A stretch of 64,000 nucleotides of DNA from Adineta ricciae (Eukaryota > Rotifera > Eurotatoria > Adinetida > Adinetidae), in assembly GCA_905250025.1 (NCBI GenBank), contig CAJNOJ010000338.1:19296-83295 (forward strand). Direction: 5' to 3'. The notes beneath the pieces are model-generated. The model was not told the DNA's origin and searched no databases. It worked only from the letters and a program-made list of their open reading frames with translations. The translations under genes were made by a program, and so were the position numbers. The number at the start of each line of letters is the position of its first letter. Position 1 is the first letter of the stretch. Below are positions 48,654 to 61,399 of this stretch, in pieces.

Positions 48654-49234
48654 GATAAATCTGTTGAGAATCTGAACATTTCTTTGAATTGCGAATTCAA
48701 CGGAATTCCAGAGCCGATAATTTCATCGTTTCAATCGTAGATCATTTCGGTTCATCCGATGATAAACCAGTAGCACAGTAATTGTTTAATAAATCTATTA
48801 GAAAATTTAATACACGATCAAATCATGAATTGAATAACTTGATTGTGTCAACCGTAGATGACTCCGATACGTCTAATGATAAATCGATCGACAAATTGAA
48901 TACTCGACCAAATTGTAAATTGGACAAAACATCAGCAATTAATTTGATTGTTGCATTCGAAGATCATTTAGTTATGTTTGCCAGTAAACCAACAGAACAA
49001 TAGGCAATCGATAAAACCATTGAGAATTCGATTGGTTTCTCCAATTGCGAAGTGAATATAACATCAGCAGATAGGTTGAATTTGTCAACCAATAGTCAAT
49101 CAAATCAAATCGATAGCTTTTATATTCTGACTGGTAAGAGTCCAGTAGATATCTATGATGCGATCTATGAACACGAATTCATTCCAATTGATTCAACTGT
49201 TAATCGTTTATACAAAGATTATTCCCTTTTCTGA
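48654..49234 (+). repeat. degenerate direct repeats of a decayed coding sequence
   Basis: Four copies of a roughly 48-nt unit start near 48654, 48786, 48880 and 49010. They translate to the theme DKSI(E/D)(N/K)LN-x4-NCELN, followed by segments like NLIVSTVDD-x3-ND. The frame is open at 48782-49003 and 49052-49234 but is broken between and before these. Probably a fragment of a repetitive protein gene; no family is recognised. Confidence 0.5.
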
Positions 49235-50833
49235 AAGAAAGGGTTATAGCGTCATAAATCTGATCGTTCAAATGCAAAAAGTTTGCTTGTTTGCATAATC
49301 CAATCAGATTGCAGCATCCAATAAATGAATGAAAATTTAACCATGGTCATTACCAAACGATTGTGGAAAGGTTTTCGGGGTCGAGGATCATGAATTAGAC
49401 ATCACGTTTGGAAGGTTGTCAATCTCATGGCATAATAGAACGGATATCAAACTGTTCGATGTGTAGCGCTGCGTTGAAGAAATAGTTTGTGGAAATCAAT
49501 GTAAGACCTGTATGAAACGTATATAAAAGGCGTATTAAGAGTTTAGAAGCTTTTTACTAAATGATTTTGGTGCGTGTGTTAGAGATTCCTCTATGAAGAG
49601 CATTGTGGGCTATAGTGTTGCCGAAATATATTTCAGTCAATGACGAAAAGGGATCAACGAAATAAATCCCTGGCATCGTGATGGAAGGAAAGAAGACACG
49701 TGGAAAAATCGAAATTCATTTTTTTTATCAGATTCTGCGTTTTTTGTTTATTCTGTTATAGTGGGATGAAGATCCGCTTCTACTGATCGCAATTAATATC
49801 GAGGAGAAAGACATAAAATATGCAACATTGTACAACGACAATTAAACTAACTTTGAATGATAAACATATTGAACGAAGTAAAGGTTTGCAAAAAAGCACG
49901 CTTGTCGTTCTCAAATTATTTCTTTGATTCTCATTTGAACCCTCATTGATGTTTTCGACGTTTTCACTTTGGATATGTAAAGTGTGTAAAGGTTTCCATA
50001 TTTCTTCTATGCTATCAAAGCGAAGATTACCAAGTATTCAACTAATAAAGTAATAAACATGTTGAAATTATTTTTGTTTGGACATCATTGCAAATGAAAT
50101 ACAGTTTACAAGATCTTCCCATGCTACAAGACATTCTAGAATCTATATATATGATATGCGGTGACTCTTCGTTAGACCTGAGGTCTTTTTATATTGGAGC
50201 GGATAGGTTTAGATAGATCGGTAGTCAGTTAGAATATAGGCAAGGAGAACTCCGAGATAACATACATAGATTGCGCTTTTGCATCATTATGAAGAATAAG
50301 AGGTAAGAATGTCCTACTGAACAAGTACATGTGAAAAAAACATAAATCTGTTATCTATTTATGCTGCACTTTTTTTGAATGTAAAGTCGATTTATTCTTA
50401 GCGGCGCGACCAGTGAACAGGCCAATGGAGAAGGATGGAATGTGTGAATTCGTGAGTATATAGATCGACACGTACGATGTCGCCCAGGACGTAATAGTTT
50501 ATAGAACAATTATTCCTAAGCAATTTAGGTGATATAGAGATCTTTACTCAAAGCGAAATCATAAGCTTCATACACGAAAGCTGCTTTTCGCTGGTTTGGT
50601 TACATTATAGAAATTGATCTACATTTTGATTAGCCAATTATTTGTCATTGTGCGTCGACGTCGATTGTTTTAAGGAGAGCAAATGGTCTACTCTACTTCT
50701 CATGTAACGTATCCCTGGTCTGCGTTGTGTGGCAATTCATTATGCATAACTATAGTATGATCTCTATCGAAAAACGATTTGTTTATATACCTGAATTTTT
50801 TAATATGGAATGTGTGTAAGGTATGATGTTTAA
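49235..50833. other. intergenic stretch
   Basis: Nothing is recognised. A T-rich run lies near 49720-49760. Confidence 0.4.
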
Positions 50834-51060
50834 TTCCAGGTCGATCATTCCGGCGACTGGATCTGTTGAAATCTGAGTCGGTTCCGGCACAGTTTTCGCC
50901 GATTCCAGCAGGTTCCTTGCCGCCGAGTTCTGGCTGGAATTGCACAGGAAATATCCGAGCAGTTCCTGACCGTTTCCAGCTCGAAGTTTGCATGAAACGG
51001 TCAGGAAATGACTGGAACCTATGTTTGAACTTCCGGCCGGAACCGACCGTGCCATAATAA
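50834..51060. mobile_element. GC-rich nested inverted-repeat (fold-back) element, possible MITE
   Basis: A sharply GC-richer island in AT-rich DNA. A perfect 14-bp inverted repeat (50963-50976 with 50994-51007, TTCCTGACCGTTTC) forms a hairpin with a 17-nt loop. A perfect 12-bp pair (GTCGGTTCCGGC at 50877-50888 with GCCGGAACCGAC at 51036-51047) encloses it. Several shorter TTCC(A)G/CTGGAA pairs lie between. No transposase is present. Non-autonomous element or regulatory hairpin are both possible. 51061-51491 downstream holds no gene. Confidence 0.5.
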
Positions 51061-51491
51061 CCTGGGAGCAAATGTGAAAAGTTGTTATAAAAATACAACA
51101 ATATTTCAAGAAAAAAACTTAATTAGCAGAAAGATCTATTCGATATTTCAACAATCCACTCAGAACTAACGATAGGACTAGAAATTATTTCTGTTAGATG
51201 AAAAGCGTTATCTTTTTGTCCAGTTTCAAAAGAAAAAAAATGATATCTGCGTATATATGATATCTACATATATAAAAGATCACGATTAATTCTCTTGCAA
51301 TAGTTGGATAAAGATTAAAGAAATCTTTTAATTTGATATCGAATTCTTTCTCACCTAATCAGCTTAGGGAATAATCCGTGATTTGCCATTTTCAATTGAT
51401 TTTTATAGCTATGACTGTCATTCATTTATACATTTAAAAATCACATTAAAATAGTCTGTTGAGTATAGTGTGATAAATTGATTTATATCAT

Positions 51492-54400
51492 TCACACAAT
51501 CACGTCAATTTCTTCACGTTGAAGATCACGAGCAAGAATATCAACAAACTTGTCACTCAAATCTAGCGCAGCACTGAGATCTGTTTCCTCAAAATTTGTG
51601 ATATGAGTTTTAAAAACTGATGCCATTGTATTTGGATACGTGCCAATTTTCATTAATTTATATCGTATTTTTTTATCGTTGAGCGAAGCACTAATTCCTT
51701 CGATCGTAAGACCGCAGGGACAACCGGCGGGCCAATGATCGCCTCCACTTGTATACAGAATTCCGTGCGGTGGCGCATCAGCAATATGAACAATATATTT
51801 CAGCGCACTCGAATCACGCCATCGGGTATTCATCACAGCATCGTTTAGTCCGTCGAGAACAGCCTTAAGAAAGTTTTTTTTAATTAAAAAGACCCAAAGT
51901 AAATGGCTTAGATTTCTTACTTCTGGTCCATCTCCACCGCCAGTAGCCTGAATACTATCAACATATTTCATGATAGCTGTAGAATCTGATAAATTCTCAG
52001 GATTTGAGTTAGTTACAAATGAAGTGTCTTGAGGAGGATGATCGCGATAAGCAACGAAACGAAACTTTACGTCTTTGATCACCTTTGTTGCGCCAATAAT
52101 GCGATGAACAGTTTTCTTCGACTCAATAATATACGAACTCATCGAACCAGTTGCGTCACAACAAAAGACAATATCGAGTTTATCAACAACATCATGTTTA
52201 CATTTGAAAACGTGATCGCCACTATGCCAAGCGTTCGCTATACAAAAGTTCGGCGAATCATCGATGTGGGAAGGATGTGGGCAGAAGAAAGAGCACGCAT
52301 TAACAATGCCTAGGATATCATCGTTGTATGGTACACTCCAGCCGAGTGAATGCCAGTAAGCTTCACATAACCAGAGATCATATTTTCGATCTTGATATGG
52401 ATACCATGAATCGTCTGAATGTCTTGCATAGGAATACAGTTTACCAGCACATCCATGTTCACCTGGGCATGGCTTAAGATGAAAATGCGAACGTCCGCGA
52501 CGTTCACATGATTCACTACAAATTTCCGGCTTACAAGATTCACCAGGTTTATATTCGTGTGATCTTCCATCTACTTTGATCACTACTGATTTTGACTCAC
52601 TATGTTTAGATACAAAAACATTACATTCTTTATTTCGATGAGTATTAGTGTGATGATACGACTCTAGATGCTTGTTTGGAAGTTGACAAAAACTACGACA
52701 CTCTGGACATTGATAGCCACAACGATGTTCGATTTTACAATTGTGAGCTTGAGTACCATGAGTAAGAGTATGAATAGGAATAGGTAGAATACACTTTGAA
52801 CGAGTTGGTTTTGGTTCATAGAATTTGTATGGAAATGTATTCATGGCGTTTTCCCATTGTTTCTCAATAATATCATATCCGATTGAGCAAACACCTTCTT
52901 GAATACAATCATATGCGCATGAATGTTCGTTTTCACAAACATGATAGTCAATAATAAGTTCGCCCATCTTGAGCTTATTCTTTTTCGCATCGTCAATTAA
53001 TCGTTGATGAGCATGATTAACGAATATACAACGTCGACGGCACTCTAGAATTTGACAGGAAAATGGACAAACTGTTTCAGTACAAATATGATCTTTGTGG
53101 TCTATTTGTGCATCAAACGCGCAGTTTTTGTCGCATTTTGGGTACTGTGAACACTTTTGCGCACAGTAGTGTCGATTAGTGCAGTCATGTACATCCTGAT
53201 TGTCATGATCGACCTCCAGAGAACAAAGTAGCATACATGTTGTCGTTTTCGTACATGGTTTTCCACAAGTATGACCATCATTACAACGATGTTTGTCTTC
53301 ATGGCCATACAATTGAAAACAAGTATTTACTCCATTGCATAGTTCACACGGTGCTCTACAAATATGATCTGTTTCACAGTTACAATCATCGCGGTGATCG
53401 AATCTACTGTTGCACAAGCGTCGACAGCGATGACAGGAACGTAAACATAATCGCATCGACTGACCAAATTGAACTAATCTCGTCTTCAGTGCTGTTTCAA
53501 AATCTTTAATATCTGCTGTGTAGGTAGGATCATTAGTTAATTGATTACGAACGTGTGAGACTATAAACGCAACTCTATGTTCTAGCGTGATTGTTTGTAC
53601 TTTACTCAGATTAGTCAACCATGTATTGTGATGTGCTTCTTGATATTTACAATCGAAATGATTCTCTATCAACTGAATAAGTGTGTTAATCATTTTGAAA
53701 GATTCTTCTTTTTTATCTGAATCAAGTATGGTAAAGTAAAAATCGATAACTTCATTGCCATCCGTGAAGTTTAATCTTTCTTGATCGACTATAATTTTGT
53801 CTTCAATATTCGGATTAGCCAATTGCTGAACATGAATGGTTAATTTGTCACACGTAGAGAACTGATTTCCGCCTTGAGCCATCATCACATACGCTTCGCG
53901 TTCCAATCGTGAAAAAGCCATCTTTAATCGATGGATATCCATGACTGTATCATCATCAGTATGAACTTGTGCTAGAGTCAGTTTAAGGCTTTCTAGAAAA
54001 TCACGTCCCGTACTCCAGCGAAATGGTAAACTGATGATCATCTTGCGAACCAGCTCAATTTCAGCATCAAAAACACGGTTTTCAAAGTGATGGAGGCACT
54101 GACCGACAATTTTCCCACCAAACAGTTTTTCTAAGTATCCGGAACGATTACTTCCTGCTTGTTGCCGAACATTACTAATAAGTTCGACATAAGCTCCCTC
54201 AGCATCTTGTGATGATACGTCTCGAATGACCATCATTAGATGTCCTTTGAACAATTGAGAGCCTTTCACTCTATCACAGCTCTTGGCGAAATTACTAAAT
54301 AGCTGATTGAGGTGTCGGTTGAATGAGAGATCTTGATTAAGGAGAAAAACGTCAGTTACGGCAGCAAGTGTTAGACATAATTTCATCTCTTCTATATCAT

Positions 54401-57400
54401 TTCGCCGAGTAGAGAATAGACCTTCGCAATCAAGAACCACAACGACTTCATTGTGGAGAAAAGCTACTGAGAGCCAAATTCCATCTGTACATCTTGTAGA
54501 AGCCACGTTGAAACGAGTACCAGTTACACGATTTAAAAAGTAGGATTTACCTAAAGTGATCAAGAAACCGTGTTTAAGGGGTTGCAAAGCTAGCGTATTT
54601 ACATCTAAATGGTACAAAATATCATTTGCATCCTTAGTCTTGAGTATTCCTATTTGCACACATTCTTTAAAGAGCGTAGTAAAAACCGAGGTAATTGATA
54701 CGATATGCATTCAACTTTCCGAATAAGCTGTAAGACATATTTTCGCTCTTCACAATTTAACGTATGAATTCTCTATCTTTTAATCAGTTGATCAGACTTC
54801 GTAAAAGAATAAAATATTCACATATATGTTTGATGTGTTCATCTAACCCAGCGACTTAAGTAAACTCATAAGTCTGACTTGCAGATTAAAAATAACAGCT
54901 TCAACTTTTTTCAAAACTGACATACGCTTGATGTCAGTTGTAATCGAATTCCATTCTACTCAAGTGAGATTCCTGAAATATTTTGTTCATAGGTTAAAAC
55001 TATCGAAAAGTTGAGATAGTCTCCTACCCCACTACACTCCATTGATTTGTGTAGCATGTAGAAAATTGATGATCATGTGACTTACCTCCACTTTGTCGAC
55101 CGACGATTGCAATTACTTTCACTGGTTGAGCACATTCTAATAATAGCTGCTCGTATGAACCTATTCGGGTCAGTTCTGTAATACATTGAATAAGACCGGT
55201 TTTATTGTCTTTCGAAATTTTCCATGCAACAATATCATTGGTAATATTTCGTCCGTCCTGTAATGGGAACATATTAGATTCTTCAATTGTGGCAACATGA
55301 ATTGGTACACGTGTTTCAATAATTCGTCGCATATCATGTAGTGAAATTTGCTATAATCGGCGAAATATTATTTTCCACTCAGGTTCATCTGTAAATGATT
55401 CAATCTCTAAGGTCATTCCAACCGTGTATAAATGAGTAAAATATGTATGTAGTTTATTTGGTGTTGGAAAAAGCTTTTCAGGTAAAATCAGAACGATTTG
55501 TGTTTTGCAAGGACTCCCAATAGAATCTGACGATGGACCAAACTTTCTTTGGGCTATGTAGAAAATGTCAAGCACCGGAAAGCCTCTAACTTGTTGTGAT
55601 TCATCTCGGTGTACTTCAAGCGTGCGTGTAGCTGACAAACCTCGCAATAAAAACACTGTGACGTTACTCTTTTTATCAAGAAGAGTGACATAAGTGTTCG
55701 TTTGATCAGCAAAACTTTTAAATCCAACAAAACTAAGTGGTTCAATAATTGGTAAAGTACCAGTTTTGGTCCATGTTAAATCGTATATGTCAACTGATGT
55801 TTTACACTGGAGCAAAATACACTTACCCGTGGAAATTACATCTAGAGCAAAATATATTGATTCAGGATCACCTGTTGGACTCAACTCGACTTTTTTAATG
55901 TAAGTATCTTCGTTTACTCGACGACAGACATGTTTCATAGTTTCATTAATATATCGATATTCGATAAGATTTGATTGTTCGTCGAAAAAGAGAATGGAAT
56001 CACTGCCGTATAAGAAGCAAGCCGTTTCAATATGAATCAGGACTTTTGGAGATCCATCTTTATCAAATAGATCTTCGACTATCTTATCATATAAAGTGTG
56101 CACAGGAGTCGGTGCTTGTAAGCAGCCAGTTCGCTCATCCATCTTGCCACGCTCTACCCGCCTATTGAGATTGTCATATATAAAATAGATATTTGATTTT
56201 TCGTTCATGAGAAATTTGGTAACTGGCGACGAGAGTCGTCGAGCCAATTCTAATTCCGGATTGTCTGCACGAGAAAAATTGAAATAATAAAGTGATGACT
56301 TCCCAGGTGGAAAATTACTCAAACTAAGATATCCAATTTTGTTTGATACAAAGAAAAGTTGAGATAGCCGAGGATTTTCTATCGAACCCGCCTCGCGTAT
56401 TTTTAATTGAAAAGGTTTTCGACTTATTTTGAAATCACCAACATTGGCTTCGACATCAATTATCGGATTGATTTCGTAAAAATTACAGTTCAAATCGAAG
56501 TGAGACGTATGCGTGGTTTTCTGTGCACGTTGGTTTAACCAAAGAACAAGTTCATTAATGGAGGATTGTCGAATGTCTTTTTGTGAGTCAGTTAGCGATA
56601 CGTCTCGCTTTTGTAAATATTTTTGCCAGGATTTCTTGATGTCATCATACAGCTGGCTATTGCGGTCCTTGTGCATCATATATTGAAGGCTTTCTGGTTC
56701 ATATTTCTGTAATAATTCTTGTAATTCGTATATTTTGTCCGAGCAGTTGCCCACTTGATGTATTGATTTGACAATATAATCAACTGTAACACAAGAAGAT
56801 GAACATTTCGTTCCCGATTTTGTATAATCTGAAATCGATGTTTCTAGTGAATTTGAAAGGTCTCTTCCAACAGATGATCCGCAGGAATCCTTTTTGAATT
56901 CTTGTCCGTTATAGTATTTCAAGCAAGAATGATCTTTAAATTGCTTAACAAGCTGTTTAATATATTGTTCATTAGCCTTCACTAGATTATCGCGCGTTAT
57001 CGATTGGTAGCGTTCATGTATTTCATCGAGAAGCGTAACAAAGGCGGCATGTTCTTCATCAGGTATAAACTCGCGAAATACTTTCATAGCACGATCTTTC
57101 AAAGTGCTAAATAAATCCGGCTTAAACCATGAACCTTCCACGTATGTAATAGCCTTGTCATAATCAATGGGCTTATTTGAGTTCCTGTACGAGTTCTCAA
57201 GATCTTTTGATGAAACTATAATTTCTTTTTTCTTACTTTCAGTGTTACTATGTAGATGATGCATGTAAAGAAATTGAGTATGATCTTGTAAAACGCGTAT
57301 CTGAGTATCGCATCGGCTTTCTAAACTATTGTGCCTATCACGACAGTTGTCAATATGGGGTGGTACTTGACTATTGTTTAATTGTGAAATGGAAATTGTC

Positions 57401-57960
57401 TCATTTGGACGAACACTACGTTCTTGCAAATGTACGGTAGTATTCACTGTATCTTGAAATGGGTTGGTTGTGTTTGTTTCGTTCTCAATACCATCCGGAG
57501 GAATAACCACAATCCTTTCGCATACGTCGAGCATGTATCGTACATAATCAACAGCTAGTGCGGTTGGAGATAATGGGCCTGACCAAAGTGTTGATCCTGG
57601 TGGACAATATAAGAACGCTACCTGATTGAAGTTCTTCACTAAAAGTAAGCTTTCTCTCGCTTCATGAATTGTATTTGTTGTTACTGGCAATGCTAACTGA
57701 GACGTGCTATCATCCAGCAAATGTTGTAATACTTCCTGTGATTTGTCTTGTGTAATATTAAGAAATTGACTCGCAGCATTAGTTACTTCTTTTGCATCGC
57801 CGATAAAACCTACACAAGTTATTTTACCAGCATCCAGAGAAAATTGGCTGAAGAATTTCGAAAATTCGTCGGCATTGTACTTGATCTTCTTTAATTTATA
57901 TTCGCTTGAGATATCCTCAAATGTCTCAAACACTTTGGCGTATGTTAACGTAGCGTCCAT
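51492..57960 (-). CDS. large GBP/VLIG-type GTPase with Cys-rich region and VWA domain; one internal TAG
   Basis: Exons 57960-55086, 54550-51921 and 51863-51492 add up to 1959 codons in one frame, interrupted by TAG at codon 870 (55351-55353). The N-terminal ~870 residues have no domain I recognise; a part near 540-860 looks propeller-like. The GTPase starts at a P-loop split by an intron (GRQSGGKS, residues 954-961), then RCTDGIWL and DCEGLFS, a guanylate-binding-protein/very-large-inducible-GTPase pattern. A long Cys/His-rich region follows, with repeated HxC/CxxxC pairs (for example HICRAPCELC, HTCGKPC, HYCAQKC), probably zinc-binding. The C-terminal VWA domain has the MIDAS motif CDATGSMSS and ADAPPHG. 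The 57-nt segment 51864-51920 begins GTAAG, ends AG, and interrupts the VWA sequence between GGDGPE and AVLDGL, so it is an intron although it has no stop. The family resembles inducible defence GTPases; the role here is inferred. Confidence 0.75.
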
Positions 57961-59294
57961 TCAACAAAATTTTATTTTAAAAGAAAAACAAGGAAATGGC
58001 CAGTAGAAGTGTCACTAAATGATACACCGACAGTGACTGACTCTTTTTTTATATAGATTATTCACTATGAGTTTCTTCCAACATGCTTATCAGAAGAAGA
58101 ATAGGTAAACATATTTCTTTTTCACCACACTTATGTGTATGTCGCATTCAGCAGAGTGAATCATCAACAGTTGTTTTTTCTTATCTTTCAAACTTTATAG
58201 TTTTATTATACGTTGTTGTCGTGGGACAATTTTCAAATTTATGAAACCGTTCTTTAAGAATGCAATGACAATATACTCATTGTTCTTTTTAAGTAAGCAA
58301 ATAGCCAATCAATATTTATAGGTAATGAACGTGAAGACGGATAAGAGACGTATAAACCGAGAGTCGAAGTGTTCCTATTCTCTCAAGCAATATGCTGAAA
58401 GTTAAATTTAGAATCTTCAATATGTTAGAGTAAATGCATTTACTTTATGGAATTAAAACGTTATATTCCCATCCTGAAAGCATGAGTATAATAAACCGAA
58501 AATGGGATACTGAGGGTATGAGGGTGAATAAAATGATCGAAACCAATGTCATCAAAATCAATGCCTGAACAATGAGTTCTAATTGCAAAAACAAGTCTAA
58601 TAGAAATAAAAGAATTTTATTCGAAGCATTCAGAGAAATTCGATTAGTTTCAGCGAGTGTTTTGACTCTTTTAGAACTATGGGACTAAAGCGAATCATTC
58701 ATCGAATACATTTTACATCTCGAATATTCGATTTTATCTCACTGTCAGAACAGCAAAGTAGATAAACTGCATCAGTTCGTTCTTGTCTTCAAGTCTAGAT
58801 GGATTTTTGTAAGAGAATGATCGTTTTCTCAAGAAGTATCATCGTAGTCACAGTACAACAGAATGTTTTTCGAATCAAATGTCGGCAGTCATGTCAAAAG
58901 CTGTTTTACGATTAGCTTGTATATCCTTCCGCCTATCGTAAAAGATCTTCGTGTGATCGTGAGGTATAACCTTGGGATCCTATTGACTCAATAAACACAT
59001 ACTGAATTTGATGGATGGGAGAGGAGTGAGTGTAAAAGTAATGCCATTCATTCTCGAAATAATTGTGAAGTGAAAGACAAAAATCGAATCGTTTGAAAAC
59101 AATATTAGTCGAAATGCTACCAAAAATATTCAAATGTGGACGAATGTGTTTGTCTTCGAATGAAAGAAACGAAATTTCTCAACAGATAAACAACATTCGA
59201 AAGTTCTATGATAAGATTTGCATTCTGCTGTTGACAAATACCAAACGTTTATCATTTATACGGCAACAGAATATGTTGGAAACTTTCTTTTGTC
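57961..59294. other. divergent intergenic region
   Basis: Lies between the starts of the GTPase gene and the caspase-NHL gene. Small frames at 58933-59332 have no recognised domain. It probably contains both promoters. Confidence 0.45.
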
Positions 59295-61216
59295 ATGGCG
59301 CGTGCAGAATATCGAAACGATTCTCGTCGTAAATTGGCTTTGATAATCGGAAATGGTGATTATGTCATGGGAAGATCTTTATTCAATACAACAAATGATG
59401 CAAAACGAATGACAAATGTTTTAAAACATCTTGGATTTGTTATTCATGGAGGTGAACCGAAACTAAATGTAACTTTCGATGAATTTGCCGTGACTTTGAC
59501 GAGTTTTATTTGTTCAATCGGACCAAACGATTTGGTTTTGTTTTATTATTCTGGACATGGAATTCAATGGGAGGTAAATTAGTCTAATAATACCACTTTC
59601 TCTTTCTATTTTCTTCTTTCTCTCGTACAGGATCAAAACTATTTGATTCCAGTGGATAATTTCAAAGAGGAAAATAATCGAAGAGTCGAACTGAGTGGAA
59701 TAGATTTAAAAAGACACGCGATCAATGCACAAACTTTTCTGAATACTCTCGATGATCGGGATCCATTTGCAATTTTATTTTTCTTGGATTGTTGTCGAAC
59801 ATACCATTTAAGACATGAAGAATTACGGAAAAATCGATCAAAAGGTGATCTGTCTACTCATTTTCAGGGATTAAGATTAATGCCTTTGAAGATTGGTTCA
59901 TTAATTGCATTTGCTTGTGCACCTGGAACAACCGCGGATGATGGAAATAGTGAAGAGAAGAATGGATTATTTACAAAACATCTTTTGAGACATCTTTCAA
60001 CATCGGAGGAAGATATTTTCGGAATATTAACGAATGTAACAAAAGGAGTTGTTGAAGAATCGAACAAACATCAAATTCCACATGTCACATTTTCGTTAAC
60101 TGAAAAGATTTTCTTATTCAATGAAAAGCAAAGTAAAGATCAAATCAAAGAGAAATATATCAGGATAGAGAAGGACTAGATAGGTGTATAGTCATTGTTG
60201 GTCTCACTTAATACGAAATTGGCTCTACTGGATATTTACGTTTCGAAAATGGAACCGAGAAGATTCTTCAACAAAATTTTTTGAAGATTGTTTTTTTTGT
60301 TTCGATTTTCAAATCATTTTCGACTCTTTCTTCTTAAGTAGAAAGCAAATTCAACAAATGGAAACAAAAAGGAACAACTGTAGCAGGAGGATATGGAAAA
60401 GGTCACGAATTAAATCAGCTCTGGCATCCAATTGGAATTTTCATTGGCAAACGCCTAAATCTGTTTATTGCTGATTATCATAATCATCGAATCATTCGAT
60501 GGAAACCAAATGAAAGTCAAGGAACGATCGTGGCAGGTGGAAAAGGAATGAATCAATTAAATTGCCCAACATATGTGATTGTGGATGAAGAAAATGATTC
60601 ATTGATTATTGCTGATAATGGAAACAAACGAGTGGTTCGATGGTGGAATGAGAATGAACAAGAAGTTCTCATTGATAATATTCAATGTTGTCGATTGACC
60701 ATGGATCGAGATGGATTGCTTTATGTTTCGGATTGGAATAAACATGAAGTGAGAAGATGGAAAATAGGAGAAAAAGGTCGAGGAAAAGTAGTTGCTGGTG
60801 GAAATGGAGAAGGAGATCAACTGAATCAACTGAATTCTCCCGGTTTTATCTTTGTGGATGATGAAGAATCTGTTTATGTTTCAGATTATGAAAATCATCG
60901 TGTGATGAAATGGAGAAAAGGCGCAAAGGAAGGAATTGTTGTTGCGGGAGGGAACGGTTGTGGAAATCATCCGAATCAACTGAATGGTCCTCAAGGAATT
61001 TGTGTTGACAAGTTTGGTTGCATTTATGTTGCCGATTGGGGAAATGATCGAATAATGCGTTGGTGTAAGGGTGACAGAGAAGGTGAAATCATTGTTGGCG
61101 GAAATGAATCAAATCAGTTGTGTTTTCCGATGGATATTTCATTTGATGTTAAAGGAAATTTGTATGTTACTAATTATGGAGATCATCGCATCACAAGATT
61201 CGACTTATATTCTTGA
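59295..61216 (+). CDS. caspase-like (peptidase C14, paracaspase type) protease fused to an NHL beta-propeller
   Basis: Exons 59295-59573, 59631-60132 and 60339-61216 give 552 residues in frame (introns of 57 and 206 nt). The N-terminal protease domain starts KLALIIGNGDY, has the catalytic His88 in FYYSGHG and the Cys148 in FFLDCCR, with YLIPVD and FACAPGTTADD after them. The DCCR form and the LIPVD strand resemble paracaspases and C14 enzymes with Arg/Lys preference more than Asp-specific caspases. No signal peptide is present. The C-terminal part (about 262-552) is an NHL propeller of about six blades (GIFIGKRLNLFIADYHNHR, IYVADWGNDRIMRW). The second intron is the least certain: it uses A|GTAAAG and AAG| with stops inside, and keeps frame. 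The propeller may sense a ligand that controls the protease; this is inference. Confidence 0.85.
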
Positions 61217-61399
61217 AATCGATTTCGAAAATACAATTATCTGAAGAAATAAATGATTTTTCCTTTCAATCGAAATCATGCGAATGACTTTTCGTCGGAT
61301 GATGTCGGCACATTTATGATGATGACATTGTAGATATAAAAAATGGCCAAATGGATGTGAGTTGTAAGATAAAAAATCCACACAATTCTTTCAGACAAT

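Noticed and set aside
54551-54710. Reading the 160 nt before 54550 as the start of the GTPase exon
   Set aside because: The P-loop is only complete when 55086 is spliced to 54550; this stretch lies in the intron although it is open.
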